This document shows positions 16,998 to 25,310 of a DNA stretch of 64,000 nt, piece after piece. Position numbers and translations under genes: made by a program. Within the stretch, counting starts at the first letter, position 1. Every line of letters begins with the position of its first letter. The notes under the pieces are model-generated. The model saw only the letters and a list, made by a program, of their open reading frames with translations. It was not told the DNA's origin and ran no database searches. Source of the DNA: Microcella daejeonensis (GTDB taxonomy: Bacteria; Actinomycetota; Actinomycetes; Actinomycetales; Microbacteriaceae). The stretch covers positions 1,736,001-1,800,000 of the forward strand of contig NZ_CP113089.1 in assembly GCF_026625045.1 (NCBI RefSeq). Reading direction: 5' to 3'.

Positions 16998-19952
16998 ATG
17001 GATTTAGACCCCAACCTCGTCAATCTGTTCGTTTCCTATGTTGGCAATGTGGGAGCTGACGCCACCCGTTGGGTTGCGGGCAAGTTCACACGGAGCAAAG
17101 AAACAACAGACGTGGATGCGGTCGAGCTCGAGGGTCATAAACTCAACTACAGCCTACAAGCTGAGTTGCAGGTGCGCGGCGTATCGGATTCAGAAGCCGT
17201 AAAAGTCGCAGACTACATAATCAAAACTCCCACTATCGGCTACCTTCAGATGATGGTGCAGGCGGCCGATACAAGCGAGTATGTTGAGTATGCCATTCAG
17301 GAGATCGCCGCCATTTTTTCACTCGAATGCGAATTGGCATCGACAGCAGCCCGTATCTCGGCAGAGGCTGTAGTTGAATTGATTGGCGCGTCCAACAAAA
17401 CCGGCGTCATGTACGACTCAATCATGCGAGCCGAACAACACACGCTGCTCTCAGGTATCCAACTCTTCGGAGCTCGTGAAGCGCGTGCTCGATTCATGAC
17501 CAATATTGGAAACCCAAGCCTTTCGGATATTCAGGCATATTCACAAATCCACCGCGGCGCGATGGCTCGCAAGTATGCTCGCATACAACTCCAGCATATA
17601 GACGGAGGAACCGAGGAGCGCCTTGAAGATCTTTACGTCGAACCGGATCTTCTGGCGGCGACACAATGGATTGAAGGATCGCACAAGGTAACACCTGCGC
17701 AAGTTATCAAAGAATCCGCTCGCGCGGTTATCCAGGGTCCGGCTGGAAGTGGTAAATCAACAACGGTGAGAAAGCTTGCCTCTCAAATTGCTGCCTGGCC
17801 AGATTCGCTCATAATTCCGATTGTAGTCGAATTGCGCAAGTATTCAGCTCAACAAGTGCTGAATCCAAGCGCGATATTAGATCACATCTCCGCCCAGTCG
17901 GGACTTTTGACGCAGCAAGCCCCCCCGAAAAGCTGGCTCGAGTACATGCTTGCTACGGGAGGAACCGTTGTTTTCTTTGACGGTTTAGACGAAGTGCTCA
18001 ACGCAGGGACTCGAGCTGAGGTGCGAGACGCGGTTCTTGCATTTGCGCAACTCTTCCCGTCAACATCGATTGTGGTTACAAGCCGTTACACGGGTTACGA
18101 CCTGGCCCCATTGGATGAAAATGAGTGGGCCCATTTTGGAGTTCGTGAGCTGGCTGAAAATCAGGTGAAAGAGTACGCGGAACGTTGGTTTGGACTGAAG
18201 AGTCCCGAAGGTGAGGGCGAGAGTCGTTCAGTCGGTTTCCTTCGCGAGAGTGCAAAGTATGCGCCCGACCTGAGGGCCAATCCATTGATGTTGAGCCTCT
18301 TATGCAGCGTTTATTACGCACGCGGTGACATGCCTCGGACGTTGCACCAGTTATACGAACGTTGCGCTGACCTCATCTATCAGCAGTGGAACACAATGCG
18401 AGGGATCGACGATCATTATGCGTGGGCGAAAGATGTCCGCCCCGTGCTGTATCAGGTCGCCCATGCGGTCCTGATGAGCGAGGAGTATCAAAGTGCAGGA
18501 ATCCCTGAGGCGCACCTGCACCGTGAAATCCGTAACGCATTCCTCAAGAACGGAGCACCAGACCACGATGAGGCGTCCAAGCGCGCGCGCATGACGGTTC
18601 GTTTGTGGTCTGGCCGCGCGTGGATCATAACTGTCGTGTCGACTGACGCCGACGGGCGCAGGCGATATGGGTTCGTTCACCAGTCGTTTCTAGAATTCTT
18701 TGCTGCTGTGTTCGAAGTGCGGAGGGTGGATGCACCCGAGGATCTGTTTGAGAACTTACGACCGCGGCTGATCCACTTGAATGGGTGGTCTGTGACACAA
18801 GTAGCTGTCTCGGTCGTCCAGGACTATCGGGACGGCGGTGGTGTGCGCTTTCTGGACGCTCTTATGCAAAACGCGCGATCATCGTGCGATCTGGACGCGC
18901 TGGCGTTGTGGCGGTTGGCCATTTCGCTGGTCGAGATCCTCAGCCTCCCTGTGAAGTCAATACACAACATTTGCACCGGTCTAGTTGAGTTTGTAGCACG
19001 GTCGATAATAATGCCAGAGATGAATAGCACAACGGCATTCTCGAGAGAAGAGTCCGACCTTCGGGCGCAGTCGCTTCTCGACTACGAGTCAAGCCTTGGT
19101 CGAATTCCGTCTTCTCGGCGTAAATCAAACGAGCGCGATCAAATAAAGATTCCGACATCAACTGCTGATCAAGTGTTTGTCGATCTTGCAGAAGCGTGTC
19201 ACCTGCATAGTTTTGTTTGGAAGACTGTTCAACAAACACTCACCGATTTATGCCGTCATCGCGACGATCGATTTGTTGCAAGTGCCCTTCTCGCTTTGCT
19301 CGTTTTTGAGCGTGCGGAACTTCCGTCAATTCCTGTCCAAATTGACATCGAAGAGGACTCTATCGACGATCAGGATCGTAGTTGGATCGTCTACTGGATG
19401 TATGCGCAGCAGGGAGCAATTGCGTTACAGGACGCTGTGGCGAAAGTCCCTTGGCATGCCGTGTTGCTGGAGCAAGAAATGGTACGCGCGTCTGACATCG
19501 AGGTCTGTGGACCCAGTTTTCTTGGAAAGGACTTGAGGTCGGCTATTGACAGTGACAGTAGTTACAAGATTCTTCAAACTATTGGTGCCCGACTGGTCAC
19601 GGATCTGCTAGCGGGTAATCTGCCGGCGGGGGTCGGCGCATCGGAAGTCCGAGCAGCCTTCGTCTTCCATGAACCCGATGGCGACTGGAGTCCTGCTCGC
19701 GATCCGGGGGAGTGGGACGATGATTTCCTAGTGGCGTTCACGCTTATCGCTCGAATGGCTAATGTTGCGTGGGAATCGGGTCACGCGCTCGGTGAGATGT
19801 TCGCTGAGACCGACCGAGATGTGGTGCACTCTATTATTCGTCAGGCTGTTGGCTGGGGGCAGGTTGATGAAGTTGATTTGGAGCAAGTTGGTGAAGGTCA
19901 TAGGCTCGCGATTCGCGAGATCCTGTCGAGTAGACGCTTCGTCGGCGATTAG
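16998..19952 (+). CDS. NACHT-domain STAND ATPase, bacterial NACHT anti-phage type
   Basis: A 984-residue protein. An N-terminal helical region (about 1-235) precedes a NACHT module with Walker A 'GPAGSGKST' (247-255, Lys253), Walker B 'VVFFDGLDEVL' (Asp328, Asp331, Glu332), a 'VVTSRYTGYD' sensor segment, and the late NACHT block 'FVHQSFLEFFAA' (559-570). Residues 570-984 have no recognised domain and would be the sensor. Bacterial NACHT proteins are established anti-phage defence ATPases that oligomerise after sensing infection. No known effector domain (nuclease, TIR, protease) is visible at the N-terminus. ATG 16998 follows GAGAGGG. Codon use is much less GC-biased than the core, showing recent transfer. 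It stands alone, without an obvious partner. Confidence 0.85.
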   Translation: MDLDPNLVNLFVSYVGNVGADATRWVAGKFTRSKETTDVDAVELEGHKLNYSLQAELQVRGVSDSEAVKVADYIIKTPTIGYLQMMVQAADTSEYVEYAIQEIAAIFSLECELASTAARISAEAVVELIGASNKTGVMYDSIMRAEQHTLLSGIQLFGAREARARFMTNIGNPSLSDIQAYSQIHRGAMARKYARIQLQHIDGGTEERLEDLYVEPDLLAATQWIEGSHKVTPAQVIKESARAVIQGPAGSGKSTTVRKLASQIAAWPDSLIIPIVVELRKYSAQQVLNPSAILDHISAQSGLLTQQAPPKSWLEYMLATGGTVVFFDGLDEVLNAGTRAEVRDAVLAFAQLFPSTSIVVTSRYTGYDLAPLDENEWAHFGVRELAENQVKEYAERWFGLKSPEGEGESRSVGFLRESAKYAPDLRANPLMLSLLCSVYYARGDMPRTLHQLYERCADLIYQQWNTMRGIDDHYAWAKDVRPVLYQVAHAVLMSEEYQSAGIPEAHLHREIRNAFLKNGAPDHDEASKRARMTVRLWSGRAWIITVVSTDADGRRRYGFVHQSFLEFFAAVFEVRRVDAPEDLFENLRPRLIHLNGWSVTQVAVSVVQDYRDGGGVRFLDALMQNARSSCDLDALALWRLAISLVEILSLPVKSIHNICTGLVEFVARSIIMPEMNSTTAFSREESDLRAQSLLDYESSLGRIPSSRRKSNERDQIKIPTSTADQVFVDLAEACHLHSFVWKTVQQTLTDLCRHRDDRFVASALLALLVFERAELPSIPVQIDIEEDSIDDQDRSWIVYWMYAQQGAIALQDAVAKVPWHAVLLEQEMVRASDIEVCGPSFLGKDLRSAIDSDSSYKILQTIGARLVTDLLAGNLPAGVGASEVRAAFVFHEPDGDWSPARDPGEWDDDFLVAFTLIARMANVAWESGHALGEMFAETDRDVVHSIIRQAVGWGQVDEVDLEQVGEGHRLAIREILSSRRFVGD

Positions 19953-20317
19953 ATCGGATCTATCGCAAAGCTCGAGAGCCCGTTAGCTTCACATGCGGGG
20001 GTGCGGTGCCTGCTGTTCCTGGGTGCGATCGTCAGCCAATGAGAAGGGTCTTTGCTCCATTGTGCGAGGTGGTTTTCGTGGTGTCTTAGGTGCAAAACGC
20101 CCGCGATGAGTTGACTCATCTTGGTCTGGAACGAGGTCGGGCAACGCGCGCCCCAGATCTTCCTTCGCTCACGTACTTGGCCGGCATTTAAGAGCTACGA
20201 TCCGAAAGTCGACGTCGTATTGCCATGGCTCGCCTGCGCGACTTCGATGGGGTGCCTTTCCTGAAGAAGTGGGACCAAATCTGGCAGGGTCTTCTGGCTG
20301 GCCTTTCGGCAAGCGTC
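19953..20317. other. Right flank of the island, nothing recognised
   Basis: Between the NACHT stop and the promoter of the next core gene I see no gene, RNA or attachment-site repeat. The sequence changes from island-like to core-like composition here, so this is the approximate right boundary. Confidence 0.45.
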
Positions 20318-20323
20318 TACCCT
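20318..20323 (+). promoter_or_regulatory. -10 hexamer of a leaderless RibD-like gene
   Basis: TACCCT lies seven bases before the ATG at 20331, with no ribosome site. Confidence 0.52.
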
Positions 20324-20330
20324 GGCCCGC

Positions 20331-20942
20331 ATGCGCACCCTGACCGTCTGCAACTTCGTCACCGTCGACGGTCGCTACGAGGACGACGACCACGACATCG
20401 CCTCCCTCTTCGAGCACCAGCACCCCGACTACCGCGGCAGCGACGATTTCGACCACCACACGACGGCGCTGCTGCGGGCCTCCGACACCGTGCTGCTCTC
20501 CGGCCGCCGCTCGGCGCTCGGCAACCTCGGATACTGGGCGACCGTGCCCGACGACCCCGCGTCGACGGCGATCCGGCGCGAGTACGCCGCCCTGTTCGCG
20601 CACGTCGAGAAGGTGATCGTCTCCGACACGATCACCGAGGGCGACCTCGAACCGTACGAGAACTGCCGCATCGTGCCGGTTCGGCATGCCCGCGACGAGG
20701 TCGCCCGTCTCAAGCAGGGCCCCGGCCGCGGCATCCTCATCGTGCTCGGCCGGCTGCTCTGGAACGACCTCATGCACGCCGGCCTCGTCGACGAGCTGCA
20801 CCTCGCCACCTTCCCGCTCATCGCCGGCTCGGGCGTGCCGCTGTTCGACTCGCGGCCGCCGGTGGCGCTCAAGCTGCTCGAGACGCAGACGTGGGAGGGC
20901 TCGGGCAGCGTACTCATGCGCTGGCGGGTCGACCCCGCCTGA
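20331..20942 (+). CDS. Dihydrofolate reductase/RibD C-terminal family reductase
   Basis: A 203-residue single-domain protein of the RibD-C/DHFR fold, beginning '[18 protein letters not shown]' (family pattern 'S.DG'). The nucleotide-binding '[22 protein letters not shown]' corresponds to the 'GSG.L...L' block, and '[21 protein letters not shown]' is the characteristic C-terminal motif. Stand-alone members are NADPH-dependent reductases of mostly unknown substrate and are common in several copies in actinobacteria. The gene is the first core gene after the island and has its own leaderless promoter. Confidence 0.9.
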   Translation: MRTLTVCNFVTVDGRYEDDDHDIASLFEHQHPDYRGSDDFDHHTTALLRASDTVLLSGRRSALGNLGYWATVPDDPASTAIRREYAALFAHVEKVIVSDTITEGDLEPYENCRIVPVRHARDEVARLKQGPGRGILIVLGRLLWNDLMHAGLVDELHLATFPLIAGSGVPLFDSRPPVALKLLETQTWEGSGSVLMRWRVDPA

Positions 20943-20971
20943 GCCGCGCCCACCGGAGCGCCCGCGGGCGG

Positions 20972-21289
20972 CTAGAGGAACTCGCGCAGCTCGACCCGGC
21001 GCCCGCAGGCGCGCGACCCCGCGTGCGCGAGCTCGACGGCCGCGGGGCGATCCGGCGCCTCGATGACCCAGAAGCCCGAGACCCACTCCGGCGACTCGAC
21101 GAGCGGGCCGGGGTGCTCGGTTCCGGCGCGCCCGTCGATGACGAGGGAGCGGTCGGGGGAGGCGAGCCCGCCCGCGAGCACCCAGTGCCCGGCATCCATC
21201 AGGCGGTCGTTGAAGGCGTCGATCGCCGCCATCTCCTCGGGGGTGCCCGAGTTCGCGCGGTCGTCGACGACCGAGATCATGAATCGCAC
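20972..21289 (-). CDS. YCII-domain protein
   Basis: A 105-residue YCII/DGPF-domain protein. It begins 'VRFMISVVDDRAN', continues 'MAAIDAFNDRLMDAGHWVLAGGL' and ends with 'SGFWVIEAPDRPAAVELAHAGSRACGRRVELREF', the full dimeric ferredoxin-like fold. Actinobacterial members often sit beside sigma factors, but none is present here. The GTG at 21289 is chosen because a strong GGAGGGAG site lies six bases upstream; an ATG seven codons earlier would put that site inside the gene. Function unknown. Confidence 0.88.
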   Translation of the reverse strand: MRFMISVVDDRANSGTPEEMAAIDAFNDRLMDAGHWVLAGGLASPDRSLVIDGRAGTEHPGPLVESPEWVSGFWVIEAPDRPAAVELAHAGSRACGRRVELREFL

Positions 21290-21319
21290 CGTTCTCCCTC
21301 CGTCGCGCACGGGGCGCGG

Positions 21320-21325
21320 TAGCGT
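21320..21325 (+). promoter_or_regulatory. -10 hexamer of a leaderless DUF1697 gene
   Basis: TAGCGT lies six bases before the GTG at 21332. Confidence 0.57.
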
Positions 21326-21331
21326 GCCGGG

Positions 21332-21880
21332 GTGCCCGCCCCTGAACCCTGCCTCGCCCTGCTGCGCGCCGTCAACGTCGGCGGGCGCAATGCGGTTCCG
21401 CAGAGGGCGCTCGCGGCGAGCCTCGAGGCCGAGCTAGGGGTGCCCGTTCGCCACCACCTGCAGTCGGGCAACCTCGCGGTGGCGTCGGCCGACGCGGCCT
21501 CGCTCGGCGGGGTGGTCGCGAGCAGCATCCGCGAACAGACGGGACTCGAGATCGCCGTGATCGTGCGCACGCTCGGTCAGCTCGAGGCGCTGCATGCGGC
21601 GAACCCGTGGCCCGACGCCGACCCGCTGCTGGTGCACGCGTCGATCTTCGACGGAGCGGCCCCGACCGCCGTGCAGGCGGTGGTCAGTGCTGACTGGGGC
21701 GGTGACGAGATCGTCGCCGTCGAGGGCGGGGCGTGGATGCGTTTCGCCGAGTCCTCCCGCGGCTCCCGACTCGGCACCACCCTCGAGCGGCGGCTCGGCG
21801 TCGTCGCCACCGCCCGCAATGCGCGCACCGTCGCCGCCCTGCTGGATCTCGTGCGCACCACCTCGTCCGAGACCCGCTGA
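21332..21880 (+). CDS. DUF1697-family protein
   Basis: A 182-residue protein matching DUF1697: 'CLALLRAVNVGGRNAVPQRAL' near the start, 'LQSGNLAVAS' in the middle, 'VIVRTLGQLEAL' and the ending 'TARNARTVAALLDL'. The family is a duplicated alpha/beta fold of unknown function that is frequent in soil actinobacteria. Translation starts at GTG 21332, six bases after a TANNNT hexamer, so the mRNA is probably leaderless. The DUF1761 gene follows on the same strand 41 bases later with its own promoter. Confidence 0.9.
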   Translation: MPAPEPCLALLRAVNVGGRNAVPQRALAASLEAELGVPVRHHLQSGNLAVASADAASLGGVVASSIREQTGLEIAVIVRTLGQLEALHAANPWPDADPLLVHASIFDGAAPTAVQAVVSADWGGDEIVAVEGGAWMRFAESSRGSRLGTTLERRLGVVATARNARTVAALLDLVRTTSSETR

Positions 21881-21909
21881 GTCCACTACCCCGCGCTCTC
21901 GCGCAGCAC

Positions 21910-21915
21910 TAGGTT
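21910..21915 (+). promoter_or_regulatory. -10 hexamer of a leaderless DUF1761 gene
   Basis: TAGGTT lies six bases before the ATG at 21922. Confidence 0.55.
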
Positions 21916-21921
21916 CGCCCC

Positions 21922-22353
21922 ATGTTCCTCATCGAGCTCAACTGGCTGGCCGTGCTCGCCGGCTTCGTCGTCTACTTCATCGCCGGCGCGATCTGGTTCG
22001 GGCCGAAGACCTTCTACCCGGCGTGGATGCGGGCGAAGGGCCTCGACCCGGCCGAGCCCCAGGGCTCGAACGGCATGGCGGTCGTCTTCGGCATGACGGC
22101 GCTCGGCGCGCTCGTGCAGGTGGCGACTCTCGCGATCGTGCTCTGGTTCGTCGTCGAGGCGACGGGCGAGCCGGTCGGCCCGCTCGGCGGCGCCCTCGGC
22201 GGTCTGCTGCTCGGCATCGGCCTCGTGGCGGCGAGCTCGCTGTCGCACCGGCTCTTCGGCGGCGACGGCCTGCGGGTGTGGGCGATCGAGGTCGCCGGCG
22301 ACGTGGTGGGGCTGACGCTCGCCGGGCTCGTCGTCGGGCTCATCGGGGTCTAG
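21922..22353 (+). CDS. DUF1761-family membrane protein
   Basis: A 143-residue integral membrane protein with four predicted helices. The first contains 'NWLAVLAGFVVYFIAGAIWFGP', followed by the loop 'KTFYPAWMRAKGL', the pattern that defines DUF1761. The remaining helices are 'MAVVFGMTALGALVQVATLAIVLWFV', 'LGGLLLGIGLVAAS' and 'VAGDVVGLTLAGLVVGLIGV'. Function unknown. It is convergent with an EamA transporter gene whose stop is 14 bases away. Confidence 0.88.
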   Translation: MFLIELNWLAVLAGFVVYFIAGAIWFGPKTFYPAWMRAKGLDPAEPQGSNGMAVVFGMTALGALVQVATLAIVLWFVVEATGEPVGPLGGALGGLLLGIGLVAASSLSHRLFGGDGLRVWAIEVAGDVVGLTLAGLVVGLIGV

Positions 22354-22367
22354 CCGGGCATCCACCG

Positions 22368-23255
22368 TCAGGGGGCCAGGCGCCCGCCCCGCCCTCGTCG
22401 GGCGAGGGGCTGGCCGAGCAGGATCCCGGCGATGACGAGGGCCATGCCGACGACCTGCAGGCCCGTGAAGGATTCGCCCGCGATGAGGGCGCCGAGCCCG
22501 ACGCCCGTGACGGGGTTGAGCAGGCCGACGAGTCCGACGGCGCCGGCCGGGAGTCGTCGGAGGGCCGTGAACCAGGCGACGTAGGCCAGCGCGGTCGCCA
22601 CGAAGGTCACGTATCCGAAGCCGAGCAGCTGCGTCGTCGTGAGCGCGGGTGGCGCGCCCTCGACGAGCACGGCGACCGGGATGATCGCGATCCCGCCCGC
22701 CGTGAGCTGCCAGGCGGTGACCGACCGGGGGGCGATGCCGGATGCCCAGCGCTTGGTCAGCACGAAACCGACCGCCGACATGCCCATCGCCGCGAGCGAG
22801 GCGAGAACTCCGAGCGGGTTCGCCGCGGCGCTGCCGGTGGCGAGCATCAGGGCGACCCCGATGAAGCCGAGCACGGCGCCCGCGAGCGGCAGCACGTGCG
22901 GGCGCTCGCGCAGCAGCGGCCACGCGAGCAGCATCATGGCGGCGGGCGAGAGCGCCATGAGCATCGACGCGATGCTCGAGGGCAGCAGTTGCGCGGCGAG
23001 GTAGATGAGCACGAAGAAGGCGCCCACGGTGAGCACGCCGAGCACGGCCGAGCGCCACCACCATGCGCCGCGGGGCAGCCGCCGTCCGTCGGCGGTCGGC
23101 AGGGCCAGCAGCACCAGCCCCGCGGGGAGGGCGCGCAGCACGGAGCCCCACAGCGGCGCGTCGGCGGGCAGCAGCTGGGCGGTCACGACGTAGGTCGAGC
23201 CCCACGCGATCGGGGCGATGGCCGCGAGGAGGATCCAGCGCCAGGTAGTTTCCAT
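22368..23255 (-). CDS. EamA/DMT-family transporter, divergent from a MarR regulator
   Basis: A 295-residue, ten-helix DMT exporter. The first repeat starts 'WILLAAIAPIAWGSTYVVT' and the second includes 'GFVLTKRWASG' and 'VGLVGLLNPVTGVGLGALIAGESFTGLQVVGMALVIAGI'. The ATG at 23255 is preferred because the upstream extension would cross the operator-like palindromes and the -10 element. The gene diverges from a MarR-family regulator 38 bases away, and this arrangement is typical of an exporter repressed by the regulator and released by a toxic ligand. The substrate is not known. Confidence 0.88.
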   Translation of the reverse strand: METTWRWILLAAIAPIAWGSTYVVTAQLLPADAPLWGSVLRALPAGLVLLALPTADGRRLPRGAWWWRSAVLGVLTVGAFFVLIYLAAQLLPSSIASMLMALSPAAMMLLAWPLLRERPHVLPLAGAVLGFIGVALMLATGSAAANPLGVLASLAAMGMSAVGFVLTKRWASGIAPRSVTAWQLTAGGIAIIPVAVLVEGAPPALTTTQLLGFGYVTFVATALAYVAWFTALRRLPAGAVGLVGLLNPVTGVGLGALIAGESFTGLQVVGMALVIAGILLGQPLARRGRGGRLAP

Positions 23256-23286
23256 GGAAGATAAAAGTCTTCCGCGGAAGATAGTA
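23250..23286. promoter_or_regulatory. Divergent promoter/operator between EamA and MarR genes
   Basis: A perfect 14-base palindrome, tcttccgcggaaga (23268-23281), lies next to a second one, ttccatggaa (23250-23259), which covers the exporter start codon. On the minus strand TACTAT (23286-23281) is placed as a -10 for the exporter. The layout suggests MarR binding that blocks both genes; both palindromes share the TTCC/GGAA half. Confidence 0.55.
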
Positions 23287-23293
23287 TTCCCGC

Positions 23294-23848
23294 ATGGCAC
23301 ACGGCAGCGGACCGGCGGCGGCGCCCTCGGGGCAGCCGCTCGACCACGTCGCGCGCATCCAGGCCGAGTGGGCGCGGGAGCGGCCCGACCTCGACGTCTC
23401 GCCCCAGGGGGTGATCGGGCGACTGCATCGCCTCGCCGCGCACCTCACCGAGGAGCTCGCCGCCGTGTTCGACGACTTCGAGCTCTCCGCGGGCGAGTTC
23501 GACGTGCTGGCCGCCCTGCGCCGCGCCGGTACCCCCTTCGAGCGCTCGCCGTCGGAGCTCGCCGAGACGACGATGATCACGAGCGGCGGACTCAGCAAGC
23601 GGCTCGATCGACTCGAATCGGCGGGTCTCGTCGAGCGCCGCATCCTCGAAGGCGACCGCCGTCAGCGCGTCGTGGCCCTCACGGCGACCGGCCGCTCCGT
23701 CATCGATCGCGCCATCGAGGCCCACCTCGAGAACGAGCACCGACTGCTCTCCGTCCTCAGCGCCGAGGAGCGGGCCGCGATCGAGGCGCTGCTCGCCCGC
23801 TGGATGCGCGTGGCCGACGACGCGCCGCCGCGCACGGCGCCCGGCTGA
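23294..23848 (+). CDS. MarR-family transcriptional regulator
   Basis: A 184-residue winged-helix regulator. The recognition region reads 'SPSELAETTMITSGGLSKRLDRLESAGLVERRILEGDRRQRVVALTATG', containing the wing residues 'DRRQR'. Helices before (18-75) and after (125-175) would form the dimer interface. The N-terminal 15 residues are low-complexity. It presumably represses itself and the divergent EamA exporter through the palindromes between them; MarR proteins respond to small phenolic or drug-like ligands, but no ligand can be named. Confidence 0.9.
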   Translation: MAHGSGPAAAPSGQPLDHVARIQAEWARERPDLDVSPQGVIGRLHRLAAHLTEELAAVFDDFELSAGEFDVLAALRRAGTPFERSPSELAETTMITSGGLSKRLDRLESAGLVERRILEGDRRQRVVALTATGRSVIDRAIEAHLENEHRLLSVLSAEERAAIEALLARWMRVADDAPPRTAPG

Positions 23849-23909
23849 CCGGGCCCGAGCCGTCGCGCCGCCTGAGCGCGCACCCACCCGCGTGCGGCAC
23901 CATGGAGCC

Positions 23910-24506
23910 ATGACCGATGCCGAGGCCCTGCGCGACGCCCGAGCGGCGCTCGCCGCCGCCGCCGCGCGGCTCGAGGCGGCCGGCATCGCGCCCGACCAGC
24001 TCGCGACCACCGTCGGGGCCCGGCGCGTGCTCGGCGTCATCCCGCGCTCGGCGACGATGCGCCGCACGGGGGAGGGCTGGCGTCTCGGCGTGCTCATCGC
24101 CACCCGCGAGGGCGACGCCTGGGCGCCCGCGACGACGGTGCGCGCCACCCGCCAGCAGCTGCCCGGCCACCAGGCCGAGAGCGCCCAGCAGCGGCGCGCG
24201 CTGCGACTGACCGCGCTGAGCGCCGGTTTCGACGAGGGCGCCGTCGTCGACCTGGATGCTCGTCTCCTGCCCCTCGACGACCCCGAGCGGATGCGCGCCG
24301 AGGTCGCCCCGCTCGTGCTGCGCGACGGCGTCGTGCTCGTGCGCTGGATGCCCTCGGCCCCGGATTCCGCGCTGCGCCCCCTCGCCGACTACCTGCACGA
24401 GCGCGAGCAGCTCGCGCTGCTGACCGCCGCCGGCGCGCTCGACACCGAGACCCCGGCGGGGGAGGCCTCGCCCGTCGCGCCGACCGAGAGCGAGCATCCC
24501 CTGTGA
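23910..24506 (+). CDS. Hypothetical protein upstream of a DUF2461 gene
   Basis: A 198-residue soluble protein without recognised domains. It opens with an alanine-rich helix ('TDAEALRDARAALAAAAARLEAAGI'), continues with 'GWRLGVLIATREGDAWAPATTVRATRQQLPGHQAES' and a long mixed segment, and ends in an acidic Pro/Thr-rich tail. The ATG at 23910 starts 61 bases after the MarR stop. Its stop overlaps the start of the DUF2461 gene by four bases (GTGA), so the two are coupled and may act together. I know no function. Confidence 0.75.
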   Translation: MTDAEALRDARAALAAAAARLEAAGIAPDQLATTVGARRVLGVIPRSATMRRTGEGWRLGVLIATREGDAWAPATTVRATRQQLPGHQAESAQQRRALRLTALSAGFDEGAVVDLDARLLPLDDPERMRAEVAPLVLRDGVVLVRWMPSAPDSALRPLADYLHEREQLALLTAAGALDTETPAGEASPVAPTESEHPL

Positions 24507-25162
24507 CCTTCACCGGCTTCGACCCCGACGCGCCGGCTTTCTACGCCGAGCTCGAGCAGCACAACACCAAGGAGTGGTGGCTCGCGAACAAGCAGCGCTA
24601 CGACGAGGCCGTGCGCGCCCCGGCCGACGCGCTCATCGAGCAGCTGGGGGCCGAGTTCGGGCCCGTCAAGATCTTCCGCCCCTACCGCGACGTGCGGTTC
24701 AGCGCCGATAAGCGGCCGTACAAGGATCACCTCGGGCTCGTGACGACGCCCGCCGATGGCAGCGCGCTGTACCTGCAGCTCTCGCAGACCGGCCTCATGC
24801 TCGCGGGCGGCTACCACCGGCCGGCGACCGATCAGCTGAAGCGGTTCCGCGCGATCGTCGACGACAACCGCCTGGTCGGCGATCTCGAGGCGACGATCGA
24901 GGAGGTCGGCGAGGCCGGCTTCGAGGTCTTCGACGAGGATGCCCTCACCACCGCCCCCCGCGGCTTCACCGCCGACCACCCGAAGATCGCGCTCCTGCGC
25001 CTGCGCAACCTGGCGATCCGGCGCGTGCACGCGATCGAGCCCTGGATGTTCGGGCCCGAGTCGCTCGACCGCATCCGCGAGGGCTGGCGCACGATCGGCA
25101 TCTGGAACGACTGGCTCGTCGAGAACGTCGGGCCGACCGTGTCGCCCGCGCAGCGCCGCTAG
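24503..25162 (+). CDS. DUF2461-family protein
   Basis: A 219-residue protein of the DUF2461/TIGR02453 family. It starts 'FTGFDPDAPAFYAELEQHNTKEWWLANKQRYDEAV', contains 'KIFRPYRDVRFSADKRPYKDHLGL' and ends with 'IRRVHAIEPWMFGPESLDRIREGWR', all hallmark segments. The family has no proven biochemical role. The GTG at 24503 overlaps the previous stop codon, so translation is coupled to the upstream hypothetical gene. Confidence 0.9.
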   Translation: MTFTGFDPDAPAFYAELEQHNTKEWWLANKQRYDEAVRAPADALIEQLGAEFGPVKIFRPYRDVRFSADKRPYKDHLGLVTTPADGSALYLQLSQTGLMLAGGYHRPATDQLKRFRAIVDDNRLVGDLEATIEEVGEAGFEVFDEDALTTAPRGFTADHPKIALLRLRNLAIRRVHAIEPWMFGPESLDRIREGWRTIGIWNDWLVENVGPTVSPAQRR

Positions 25163-25310
25163 GCGCCCGGGGGCCGAAGGTCCTGCGGCTGCGCGCGGCC
25201 GTCGGCCTAGCGTGAGAGCCGTGACCTCCGGGCTCCTGGCGAGCACGGAGGTCCCTCATCACGACCGTCACCGGCCCCCGCCGGTGCGCCCGCGACCGAC
25301 TGGAGCGCCG

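Noticed and set aside
12175..20317. Attachment-site direct repeats at the island ends
   Set aside because: Reading both flanks gave no convincing repeat of useful length; a computed comparison would be needed.
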